From NCBI GenBank assembly GCA_943323705.2, contig CALPIT020000060.1, positions 1 to 11,783 on the forward strand: a stretch of DNA of 11,783 nt, in the 5' to 3' direction. The position numbers were made by a program, and so were the translations under genes. The notes beneath the pieces were generated by a model. That model was not told the DNA's origin. It did no database searches and was given only the letters and a program-made list of their open reading frames with translations. Of the stretch, positions 7,075 to 11,783 are shown piece after piece. This DNA comes from Streptomyces griseus. Lineage in GTDB: Bacteria; Bacteroidota; Bacteroidia; Chitinophagales; Chitinophagaceae. How positions within the stretch are numbered: the first letter of the stretch is position 1; the number at the start of each line of letters is the position of its first letter.

Positions 7075-7289
7075 TATTCAACTGATTTAATTTGAACTTT
7101 TATTTCTAAACCCAGCACATTTAAAACCTTCTTTAGTACTTCGATAGTTGGGTTTCCTTTATTGTTTTCAATCGCATAAATGGTCTTAATTGTTACATTC
7201 GCCATTTCAGATAAATCCTGTTGGTTAATTGAAAGCAATTTTCTTCTATCTTGAACTATTTTTCCAATATCGTTTGAATTAATCAGCAT
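7074..7289 (-). CDS. hipB: HipB-like Xre-family DNA-binding regulator
   Basis: The product is 71 residues. A helix-turn-helix of the Xre/Cro type spans about 21-41 (INQQDLSEMANVTIKTIYAI), followed by NNKGNPTIEVLKKVLNVLGL, a very typical HipB/Xre continuation. It ends in a short strand (EIKVQIKSVE) like the C-terminal strand used for HipB dimerisation. It should bind the palindromes upstream as a dimer and repress the operon. The ATG lies inside the operator-like palindrome at 7281-7302. It is the first gene of the three-gene operon and shares one base with hipS. Confidence 0.9.
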   Translation of the reverse strand: MLINSNDIGKIVQDRRKLLSINQQDLSEMANVTIKTIYAIENNKGNPTIEVLKKVLNVLGLEIKVQIKSVE

Positions 7290-7302
7290 TATAATACTTA
7301 TT
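7281..7302. promoter_or_regulatory. operator candidate 1 (overlaps hipB start codon)
   Basis: The left half reads AATCAGCATTA, exactly half of an ideal 22-bp palindrome whose other half would be TAATGCTGATT. The right half here is TAATACTTATT, an imperfect match (8 of 11). The hipB ATG (minus strand, 7289-7287) lies within it. This is the first of three copies spaced 60 bp apart. Binding by HipB is inferred from position and symmetry. Confidence 0.65.
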
Positions 7303-7307
7303 TAAGT

Positions 7308-7338
7308 CAAAAATAGTCTTTTTTGTTATTAATTCAAA
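7308..7338 (-). promoter_or_regulatory. hipB-hipS-hipT promoter (Bacteroidota type)
   Basis: On the minus strand TTTG (7338-7335) is followed after exactly 19 bases by TATTTTTG (7315-7308). This fits the Bacteroidota -33/-7 consensus TTTG / TAnnTTTG. A start site near 7300-7304 would leave a leader of about 11-15 bases before the hipB ATG at 7289. The promoter is bracketed by operator candidates 1 and 2, an arrangement suited to autorepression. Confidence 0.7.
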
Positions 7339-7340
7339 TT

Positions 7341-7362
7341 AATCAGTATTATGTTACTTGTT
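7341..7362. promoter_or_regulatory. operator candidate 2
   Basis: This copy begins AATCAGTATTA and matches copy 1 at most positions in the left half; the right half (TGTTACTTGTT) is degenerate. It starts exactly 60 bp from copy 1 and lies 3 bp upstream of the -33 element of the hipB promoter. It is the weakest palindrome of the three, but its spacing and flanks support it. Confidence 0.5.
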
Positions 7363-7400
7363 TTTGATTTTTTTCATTTTGTTGTTATTTAATTTTGCTT

Positions 7401-7422
7401 AATCGGCATTATAATGCTGATT
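7401..7422. promoter_or_regulatory. operator candidate 3 (near-perfect palindrome)
   Basis: The two halves AATCGGCATTA and TAATGCTGATT are reverse complements except at one pair. This gives a 22-bp near-perfect palindrome centred on TATA, with no spacer. It starts exactly 60 bp beyond copy 2. It is the best-preserved site and probably the strongest HipB site, about 70 bp upstream of the inferred -33 element. Confidence 0.65.
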
Positions 7423-7535
7423 ATATAGTGATAATGAGATGATTTTTTCCTCTGGGAGGTACTATTTTTAGTTGTTATAAAAAAACGAGTACCCAAATAA
7501 ATGGTGTTGAAACAAACTTATTTTTCATATCTCAC

Positions 7536-7556
7536 TTGTCAGTTTAAGGCTGACAA
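7536..7556. repeat. 7-bp perfect hairpin in the spacer
   Basis: TTGTCAG (7536-7542) and CTGACAA (7550-7556) pair around a 7-base loop. No T-run follows on either strand. It lies in the roughly 200-bp spacer between the hip operators and the next gene, which otherwise shows nothing recognisable. It could mark a transcript boundary or be a binding site. Confidence 0.5.
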
Positions 7557-7624
7557 TATAGATATAAACAATAACAATCTTATTTCGAACTCAACCACTA
7601 TAAAACCATAACAACTTATCTCCT

Positions 7625-7632
7625 TACATTTG
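7625..7632 (+). promoter_or_regulatory. -7 promoter element for the beta-barrel protein gene
   Basis: TACATTTG matches the Bacteroidota -7 consensus TAnnTTTG and ends 16 bp before the ATG at 7649, implying a short leader of about 10 bases. No clear TTTG lies 17-21 bp upstream, so the assignment rests on this element and its position. Confidence 0.4.
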
Positions 7633-7648
7633 CCCAAAAAAATTTTTA

Positions 7649-8176
7649 ATGAAAAAAACTATTCAAATCATAACCCTTCTATTTTTGTTTTTCTGTCTTA
7701 TTCCAAAAGCAAAATCCCAACACGCCATCAGTATCGACGCCGGCTACATCAAAAATTTTCATAACGATTTGAATGGTTTGGATATCAGTTCTGTTTATTA
7801 TTTTAATAAAAAATGGGCTATAGCTTTTGAAATCAACAGATTCTTCACTGCGAAAAAAATTATTAAAAATGAAGAAGGAGAATTGTCTGCATTAGATTTT
7901 GATTTGAACTTACACCGTTATTTCAACATTAGTAATAGGTTGCGTTGTTATCCTATTATTGGAATTAGTCATACTTCAGAAAAAGAGTTAACTCTCGCTA
8001 CCAAAGAAGTACACCATATCAACTTTTTTTCAGCGAACACCGGTGGTGGGTTTTTATTTGAATTGAATAAAAGATGGCATCCTGCAATTGAGTTTACTTA
8101 TGCATGGGGGCAATTATTTAACCAACAGTTTTTGTTGGTGAATGTTGCTTATGAAATTGATTTTAAAAAACATTAG
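7649..8176 (+). CDS. secreted outer-membrane beta-barrel-like protein
   Basis: The product is 175 residues. A standard signal peptide (basic KK, hydrophobic core about 5-19, AKS before Q24) predicts export and cleavage near residue 23. The mature part alternates polar and hydrophobic residues in short strands (HAISIDAGYI, WAIAFEINRF, LRCYPIIGIS, NFFSANTGGGFLFEL, WHPAIEFTYAW). It ends in FLLVNVAYEIDF, which resembles the closing strand of a small outer-membrane barrel. The length would suit an eight-stranded barrel of about 150 residues. No enzymatic motif is seen; the role is unknown. It is a single-gene unit, divergent from the hip operon and convergent with the transporter gene. Confidence 0.75.
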   Translation: MKKTIQIITLLFLFFCLIPKAKSQHAISIDAGYIKNFHNDLNGLDISSVYYFNKKWAIAFEINRFFTAKKIIKNEEGELSALDFDLNLHRYFNISNRLRCYPIIGISHTSEKELTLATKEVHHINFFSANTGGGFLFELNKRWHPAIEFTYAWGQLFNQQFLLVNVAYEIDFKKH

Positions 8177-8278
8177 AATAGCGTCTTAAACCATCGCAAG
8201 GTCATTAAACAAATCAATCAACTCGGTGAGAGAACTTCCTAGGCATAGGGTGTATTGAAAAATGCACTACTGTTTAGT

Positions 8279-9616
8279 TTATCCATACACTTCATTCATG
8301 GCAAAAAACAACGCCAACAAAAAACCTGCTACTGTTGGAAGTACTGCTTTTGAACCCCCTTCATGAATCGCCTCCGGAATCATGGTATGAGAAACCAACG
8401 CCAATACCGCACCACCCGCAACGGCCTCAAAAAAAACGGCGAGCAACGTATCTGAATTACCAATGAATTCCTTGCCAATTACCGCTGCCAACATGCCTAC
8501 AATAAGCACCAACGACCATACACCAAAAATAAATTTCTTACTATACCCTGCTCTCGTAAGCATACTCGCACTCACAGCTGCTTCAGGAATACCTCCCAGA
8601 AACATGCCAAGCATTAACGTTATAGACATCTTACCAAAACCATGAAAACCTGCTCCAATGACCAAACACCCTGGAATGGTATCTAATATATTACCAAGAA
8701 CAATTGCCATACCCGCGCCTTTCGAATTGCCTGCCTCTAATAACATTTTATGACTTTCCGATTTGCTGATGTGCTCTAGATTATGCATGGCAATTTTTGC
8801 CCAGGCTTCCGGATTAATTCCTGATACACTTAGGTTCTGTATGGAGCGTTCATGACTTAAGTGTAGCGCCGCTTTTTCAATGTTATGATCTGAAGCCATT
8901 AGTTTTTTAAAATCTTCGCTGCCTATTTCCAACAACTGAGCTCCCGCTTCACTTCTAATGGTGGCTGTACGAACACCTCCACTTATTAATCCCATTTCAC
9001 CAAATGCAGCACCTGTTTCAAGAATGGCAATTACTTTCGTTGAATCGATATTTTCAATTGTTGAATCGGCAATTACTTCCAGTTTACCGCTTGCCACAAT
9101 GTATAATGCGTCTGATGTATCACCGGCTCTAAACAATATCTCACCAGGCATAATTTCTTTTTCTTTAACCATTGGTAAAATGTTTTCAATCGCCTCAACT
9201 GAAAGATGACGCAGCAATTCGCATGTAGAAAGTAAGCCAACCATCTCCATTGTTTTTTCGCGCTTCTGCGCAATAGCAAATTCTTTGAATTGTGTAGGTC
9301 TTCTGATAGCCGCACCTCTTTTTTCAAGATACAAGGAAGTGAATAAATAAATGATGGATCCTATTGCAAACCCAGATGCTATAAACAACCAGGCGTTATT
9401 TAATTTGAAGCCTTTATGATGTAATTCGAGAGCACCTTTGTAGGCAAGATCAATCACCAAAGAGCCAATTAGGGAACCAGCAGCAAAAGCCAAAATTCCT
9501 GCAATCAATTTCTTAGACAACGACGTATATAATCCAATCGCAGCACCAAGCATAGATGAGGATGTGGTGAAAAGTCCAATAAGCAATACATTAAAAAGCT
9601 CTAGATAATTTGGCAT
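8279..9616 (-). CDS. ZIP-like metal transporter with inserted cyclic-nucleotide-binding domain
   Basis: From this start the product is 445 residues. Three helices (about 5-28, 37-58, 75-95) are followed by a cNMP-binding domain (about 127-240) and then at least four more helices (about 301-445). The inserted domain has PGEILFRAGDTSDALYIVASG and the phosphate cassette FGEMGLISGGVRTATI with E207 and R216, the residues that hold cyclic nucleotide in CRP and related proteins. The membrane halves resemble ZIP permeases: NILDTIPG in helix 4, GGIPEAAV in helix 5, SHTMIPEAIHEGG near the end. The usual HNxPEG histidines are altered, so metal specificity is uncertain. A longer frame begins at 9682, but a promoter-like pair at 9636-9667 lies inside that extension and its first codons fall in a dispersed repeat, so the ATG at 9616 is preferred. 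Confidence 0.85.
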   Translation of the reverse strand: MPNYLELFNVLLIGLFTTSSSMLGAAIGLYTSLSKKLIAGILAFAAGSLIGSLVIDLAYKGALELHHKGFKLNNAWLFIASGFAIGSIIYLFTSLYLEKRGAAIRRPTQFKEFAIAQKREKTMEMVGLLSTCELLRHLSVEAIENILPMVKEKEIMPGEILFRAGDTSDALYIVASGKLEVIADSTIENIDSTKVIAILETGAAFGEMGLISGGVRTATIRSEAGAQLLEIGSEDFKKLMASDHNIEKAALHLSHERSIQNLSVSGINPEAWAKIAMHNLEHISKSESHKMLLEAGNSKGAGMAIVLGNILDTIPGCLVIGAGFHGFGKMSITLMLGMFLGGIPEAAVSASMLTRAGYSKKFIFGVWSLVLIVGMLAAVIGKEFIGNSDTLLAVFFEAVAGGAVLALVSHTMIPEAIHEGGSKAVLPTVAGFLLALFFAMNEVYG

Positions 9617-9635
9617 AAATGGTAACAGTAGGTTG

Positions 9636-9667
9636 TAAAAGTAACTTAATTGAAAATATAGAGCAAA
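9636..9667 (-). promoter_or_regulatory. candidate promoter of the ZIP-cNMP gene
   Basis: On the minus strand TTTG (9667-9664) lies 20 bases upstream of TACTTTTA (9643-9636), one mismatch from TAnnTTTG. It would start transcription about a dozen bases before the ATG at 9616 and downstream of the alternative ATG at 9682. It thus also helps decide the start codon. Confidence 0.4.
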
Positions 9668-9672
9668 CGCAA

Positions 9673-9711
9673 ACCCCCTCAATCCCTCAAATGGTGAAGT
9701 GTTTTGTTTGG
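9673..9711. repeat. dispersed C/G-rich repeat, degenerate copy A
   Basis: The sequence CCCCCTCAATCCCTCAAATGG followed by TGAAGTGTTTTGTTTGG aligns with the copies at 9913-9956 and 10759-10805. The G-run of the hairpin has decayed here. It overlaps the start of the longer transporter reading frame. Confidence 0.55.
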
Positions 9712-9712
9712 T

Positions 9713-9760
9713 TTCCTATGGAACATTGCGACTTCGCCACCTTGCGAGCTTTGCGTGAAA
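9713..9760. repeat. dispersed repeat shared with the window end
   Basis: TTCCTATGGAACATT (9716-9727 region) followed by TTGCG...CCTTGCGAGCTTTGCG is closely similar to 11724-11783, which has TTCCTATGGAACATT and then TTTGCG...CCTTTGCGAGCCTTGC. The two copies differ in the spacing between halves. No coding potential is seen. This is a GC-rich intergenic repeat in an AT-rich region. Confidence 0.6.
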
Positions 9761-9854
9761 CCAATTCGCGGCAATAAATAATAAGAAAGTAAAAATAAAG
9801 AATAAGGAAGTGGTAATTATCTTCTTGAAACTATCTTTTTGATATTAAATACAC

Positions 9855-9911
9855 CTCTGCGGGAACTCTTTATACGCTGTTCTCCGCGGTAAAAAAATTC
9901 GTGAATTCGTG
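9855..9911. repeat. dispersed repeat (CTCTGCGG...ATTCGTGAATTCGTG)
   Basis: The segment starts CTCTGCGGGAACTC, passes TCTCCGCGGTAAAAAAATT and ends with ATTCGTGAATTCGTG (9897-9911). The last 15 bases recur exactly at 11571-11585. It abuts repeat copy B directly. No ORF is present. Confidence 0.6.
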
Positions 9912-9912
9912 A

Positions 9913-9956
9913 GCCCCCTCGGTCCCCCAAAGGGGGAAGTTGATTGTGTTATGTTG
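9913..9956. repeat. dispersed C/G-rich repeat with hairpin, copy B
   Basis: CCCCCTCGGTCCCCCAAAGG continues as GGGAAGTTGATTGTGTTATG. CCCCC and GGGGG pair around AAA to form a compact hairpin. Copy C at 10759-10805 shares the layout and the tail GGGGGAAG(T/A)TGATTGTGTT. The two copies flank trmB. Confidence 0.75.
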
Positions 9957-9960
9957 GTCT

Positions 9961-9997
9961 ATCCAGAATCTAGCATCCAGTATCTAGCTTATCCAGC
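9961..9997. repeat. short tandem repeat, ATCCAG(A/T)ATCTAGC
   Basis: ATCCAGAATCTAGC (9961-9974) is followed at once by ATCCAGTATCTAGC (9975-9988) and a shortened third unit, TTATCCAGC (9989-9997). The 14-bp units differ at one base. The array ends about 20 bp before the trmB -7 element. Confidence 0.75.
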
Positions 9998-10017
9998 TTA
10001 TCTATCCTCTTTTCTTC

Positions 10018-10025
10018 TACCTTTG
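10018..10025 (+). promoter_or_regulatory. -7 promoter element of trmB
   Basis: TACCTTTG matches TAnnTTTG exactly and ends only 7 bases before the ATG at 10033. Transcription would then begin about 0-3 bases before the start codon, so the mRNA is nearly leaderless. No clear TTTG is seen at the -33 distance. Confidence 0.5.
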
Positions 10026-10032
10026 CCCCCGT

Positions 10033-10734
10033 ATGGGACAAAAAAAATTACTCCGTTTTTCACAGATTAAAGACTTTGATAACGTATTCGAATACCCGAA
10101 GGAAATTGCGGGCACCTGGCATGCTGTTTTTTCTAATCAAAATCCTATTGTTTTAGAACTGGCTTGCGGCAGAGGAGAATATGCAATCGGATTGGCGAAA
10201 TTATTTCCAGATCAAAATTTTATCGGTGTTGATGTAAAAGGAAATCGCATGTATTTAGGTGCTAAAAAAGCATTGGAATTTCCATTGCCTAACGCAAAAT
10301 TCCTGCGCACCCAAATTGAAATGTTGCCCGAATATTTTCTTCATGAGGAAGTAAAAGAAATCTGGATTACATTTCCAGATCCTCAACTACGAACTTCACG
10401 TGCTAAGAAAAGATTAACCCATCCAAGATTCTTGCGACTCTATCAAAAAGTACTTGCAAAAAACGGCTTCATTCATTTAAAAACAGATTCTCCTGATTTA
10501 TATCAATTCACTCTTAAAGTGGCGAATATGTTTGGACTCATCATTCACGAATCTTGCGATGATGTATATGCTCAATCGGTAGTTGATGACAGACTAAAAA
10601 TCAAAACGCATTATGAAAGTCTGGATATAGCCGGAAGCAACAAAATCTTTTATCTTCGCTTTTCGTTGCCAGATGTAATAGTGGATAAAGATGATGAGTT
10701 GCAGATGTTACTGAAAGAGACTGAACATTTATAA
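10033..10734 (+). CDS. trmB: tRNA (guanine-N7-)-methyltransferase TrmB
   Basis: The product is 233 residues, a usual length for the family. TrmB is a cytoplasmic enzyme that transfers a methyl group from S-adenosylmethionine to N7 of G46 in the variable loop of many tRNAs. Rossmann motif I is LELACGRGEY (41-50), with the acidic ribose-binding residue in GVDVKGNR (D67). The family-specific block ITFPDPQLR (112-120) is followed by the basic KKRLTHPRFL (125-134), and LKTD (149-152) and KTHYES (190-195) supply further conserved catalytic and tRNA-binding positions. Repeats B and C bracket the gene, the latter offering a hairpin that could end the transcript. It is probably transcribed alone from its own promoter. 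Confidence 0.95.
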   Translation: MGQKKLLRFSQIKDFDNVFEYPKEIAGTWHAVFSNQNPIVLELACGRGEYAIGLAKLFPDQNFIGVDVKGNRMYLGAKKALEFPLPNAKFLRTQIEMLPEYFLHEEVKEIWITFPDPQLRTSRAKKRLTHPRFLRLYQKVLAKNGFIHLKTDSPDLYQFTLKVANMFGLIIHESCDDVYAQSVVDDRLKIKTHYESLDIAGSNKIFYLRFSLPDVIVDKDDELQMLLKETEHL

Positions 10735-10758
10735 ATACAAGTTGTTTGGAGTTTGGAA

Positions 10759-10805
10759 GCCCCCTTTAATTCCCCCCAAGGGGGAAGATGATTGTGTTTT
10801 GCTGG
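10759..10805. repeat. dispersed C/G-rich repeat with hairpin, copy C
   Basis: CCCCCTTTAATTCCCCCC is followed by AAGGGGGAAGATGATTGTG and then TTTTGCTGG. TTCCCCC and GGGGGAA pair perfectly (7 bp) around CAA. It begins 25 bp after the trmB stop and is the best-preserved hairpin of the family. Confidence 0.75.
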
Positions 10806-10905
10806 ATTGATGCGAATAAAAAATATTTTCTTAGCAATGTCTCCTGAAAGGGACGTTGCGTATAATCAAAAACATTACAACATAATTTTTTAAATTTTTA
10901 CTTTT

Positions 10906-10913
10906 TAATTTTG
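10906..10913 (+). promoter_or_regulatory. -7 promoter element of the DUF5522-ATL pair
   Basis: TAATTTTG matches TAnnTTTG and ends 10 bases before the ATG at 10924, giving a leader of only a few bases. The surrounding DNA is very AT-rich, so a chance match is possible. Confidence 0.35.
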
Positions 10914-10923
10914 TTTTTCTAAC

Positions 10924-11118
10924 ATGAACAATAAGCTTACAGAAGGTGTGGATTTTTATTACAATGAGGAGGGCTTTATTGTACTCACAGAAAAATATCA
11001 TTTAGATAAAGGCTTCTGTTGTGGCAATGGCTGTAAGCATTGTCCATATGATTACGAAGCGGTGCCCGAACCGAAAAGAAGTCTGCTTATAGAAAATCAA
11101 ACATGCAACCCAAAGTAA
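10924..11118 (+). CDS. DUF5522 family small cysteine-rich protein
   Basis: The product is 64 residues. The core CCGNGCKHCPY (32-42; C32, C33, C37, C40) is the hallmark of DUF5522, a small family of unknown function found in Bacteroidota and some other bacteria. The cysteines are arranged as if to bind a metal ion or an iron-sulphur cluster, which is an inference. The N-terminal part (EGVDFYYNEEGFIVLTEKYH) is also typical of the family. Its last 16 bases overlap the start of the alkyltransferase-like gene in another frame, so the two are co-transcribed and probably translationally coupled. Confidence 0.85.
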   Translation: MNNKLTEGVDFYYNEEGFIVLTEKYHLDKGFCCGNGCKHCPYDYEAVPEPKRSLLIENQTCNPK

Positions 11119-11465
11119 AATCAACAGCCCCTAAAGAATATAGCTTTTTTGAAGACGTATTTGATGTTGTTCGTCAAATACCCAAAGGCCGTGTTACCTC
11201 TTATGGCGCCATTGCCAATTACCTCGGCACAAAACTTAGTGCAAGAATGGTAGGATGGGCAATGAATGCCTCTCACAGCGCTTCAAAGAAAGTACCAGCA
11301 CAACGAGTTGTCAACAGAAATGGCATGCTCACCGGCAAAGCTCATTTTGCTACACCAACATTAATGGAAGAGCTTTTAAAAAAAGATGGGGTTGAAGTAA
11401 AAAACGAAACTGTTGTAGATTTTAAAAAAAGATTTTGGGATCCTGCGGAGGAGTTGGGTTTGTGA
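11103..11465 (+). CDS. MGMT-family alkyltransferase-like protein (ATL), no acceptor cysteine
   Basis: The product is 120 residues: only the DNA-binding domain of O6-alkylguanine-DNA alkyltransferases. GRVTSYGAIA (29-38, with Y34) is the helix-turn-helix that enters the minor groove, and SARMVGWAM (46-54) carries the arginine finger R48. Where active enzymes have PCHRV with the methyl-accepting cysteine, this protein has PAQRVV (65-70), so it cannot accept an alkyl group. ATL proteins of this kind bind O6-alkylguanine tightly and hand it to nucleotide excision repair. Most known ATLs have Trp at the cysteine position; Ala with Gln for the following His is a variant. It overlaps the DUF5522 gene by 16 bp. 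Confidence 0.9.
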   Translation: MQPKVKSTAPKEYSFFEDVFDVVRQIPKGRVTSYGAIANYLGTKLSARMVGWAMNASHSASKKVPAQRVVNRNGMLTGKAHFATPTLMEELLKKDGVEVKNETVVDFKKRFWDPAEELGL

Positions 11466-11537
11466 TTTGTGGTTAATTTGTTTAAGTTGCTACGCTGGTT
11501 GGTGGCTTTCTAACATTCAAAATGTTTTTCGTACAAT

Positions 11538-11590
11538 TTTGTGCCTTAGCGCCTTTGTGGCAAAAAAACAATTCGTGAATTCGTGGTTAT
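11538..11590. repeat. intergenic repeat unit 1 (TTTGTGCCTTAGCGCC...)
   Basis: TTTGTGCCTTAGCGCCTTTG is followed by an A-tract and then ATTCGTGAATTCGTGG. The next unit starts 69 bp later with the same order of blocks. The final part is identical to 9897-9911. Confidence 0.7.
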
Positions 11591-11606
11591 ACCTTTTTAC
11601 AAATAC

Positions 11607-11658
11607 TTTGTGCCTTAGCACCTTTGTGAAGAAAAAATAATTCTCAAATTCGTTGTTG
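11607..11658. repeat. intergenic repeat unit 2, degenerate
   Basis: TTTGTGCCTTAGCACCTTTG differs from unit 1 at one base in 20. The second half has decayed (ATTCTCAAATTCGTTG against ATTCGTGAATTCGTGG). Confidence 0.7.
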
Positions 11659-11670
11659 TTTTTCACCAAA

Positions 11671-11685
11671 CGTTCCGATGGAACG
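11671..11685. repeat. small hairpin, CGTTCC-GAT-GGAACG
   Basis: There are six perfect base pairs around a 3-base loop. The related hairpin at 11721-11737 lies 50 bp away with the same GTTCC/GGAAC core, so the pair belongs to one repeat family. No T-run follows. Confidence 0.7.
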
Positions 11686-11720
11686 AATCCAAATAATTAA
11701 CACCTCGGGCTAAAGACAAG

Positions 11721-11737
11721 ATGTTCCTATGGAACAT
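11721..11737. repeat. small hairpin, ATGTTCC-TAT-GGAACAT
   Basis: There are seven perfect base pairs around a 3-base loop. The core TTCCTATGGAACATT also occurs at the start of the repeat at 9713-9760. The following bases to the window end (11783) match the rest of that repeat, so a copy is cut by the window edge. Confidence 0.7.
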
Positions 11738-11783
11738 TCCGCAAAATATAAGATTTGCGCCCTTGCTCCTTTGCGAGCCTTGC

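Noticed and set aside
7281..7422. CRISPR array because of the regular 60-bp spacing
   Set aside because: There are only three units, the repeats are palindromic and imperfect, the intervening sequences are similar to each other and not unique spacers, and no cas gene is near.
8958..9327. Overlapping frames on both strands inside the transporter gene
   Set aside because: They are shadows of the cNMP-domain coding sequence and have no motif of their own.
9617..9682. N-terminal extension of the ZIP-cNMP protein from the ATG at 9682
   Set aside because: The extra 22 codons begin inside dispersed repeat copy A and contain a promoter-like pair (9636-9667) that would start transcription downstream of that ATG.

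Overview
The window looks like a chromosomal stretch from a member of the Bacteroidota. The evidence is AT-rich DNA, promoter elements of the phylum's TTTG / TAnnTTTG type, a Fibrobacter-type paralogous (FISUMP/DUF1566-like) domain fragment, a DUF5522 gene overlapping an alkyltransferase-like gene, and GC-rich intergenic repeats of the kind common in this phylum. Genus cannot be read from the sequence.

Layout. Positions 1-570 hold debris: a 14-bp hairpin, a tRNA-like T-arm, a terminator-like stem and a truncated FISUMP-domain ORF. Positions 574-1089 encode a small membrane-anchored zinc-ribbon protein. Positions 1119-1518 hold what looks like a frameshifted small gene. Positions 1697-4190 are a tight minus-strand operon: rhomboid protease, then a multi-pass membrane protein with paired CxxC motifs, then a TPR lipoprotein. 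A short remnant (4272-4415) and an unrecognised five-helix membrane protein (4442-5536, plus strand) follow.

The most interesting unit is 5665-7422. It is a three-gene HipBST-like toxin-antitoxin operon in which HipA is split: an Xre regulator (HipB), a free HipA N-terminal subdomain (HipS) and a kinase core (HipT) that here begins with a four-cysteine zinc-ribbon-like segment. Upstream are three near-palindromic operator candidates spaced exactly 60 bp apart. One covers the hipB start codon and another abuts a TTTG-N19-TATTTTTG promoter.

From 7649 onward the content is more ordinary: a secreted beta-barrel-like protein; a ZIP-like transporter with a cyclic-nucleotide-binding domain inserted between its membrane halves; trmB (tRNA m7G46 methyltransferase); and a DUF5522 gene overlapping an alkyltransferase-like gene that lacks the acceptor cysteine. 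The gaps between these genes (9673-10010, 10759-10805, 11538-11783) are filled by several families of dispersed GC-rich repeats and small hairpins. These may also act as transcript ends.
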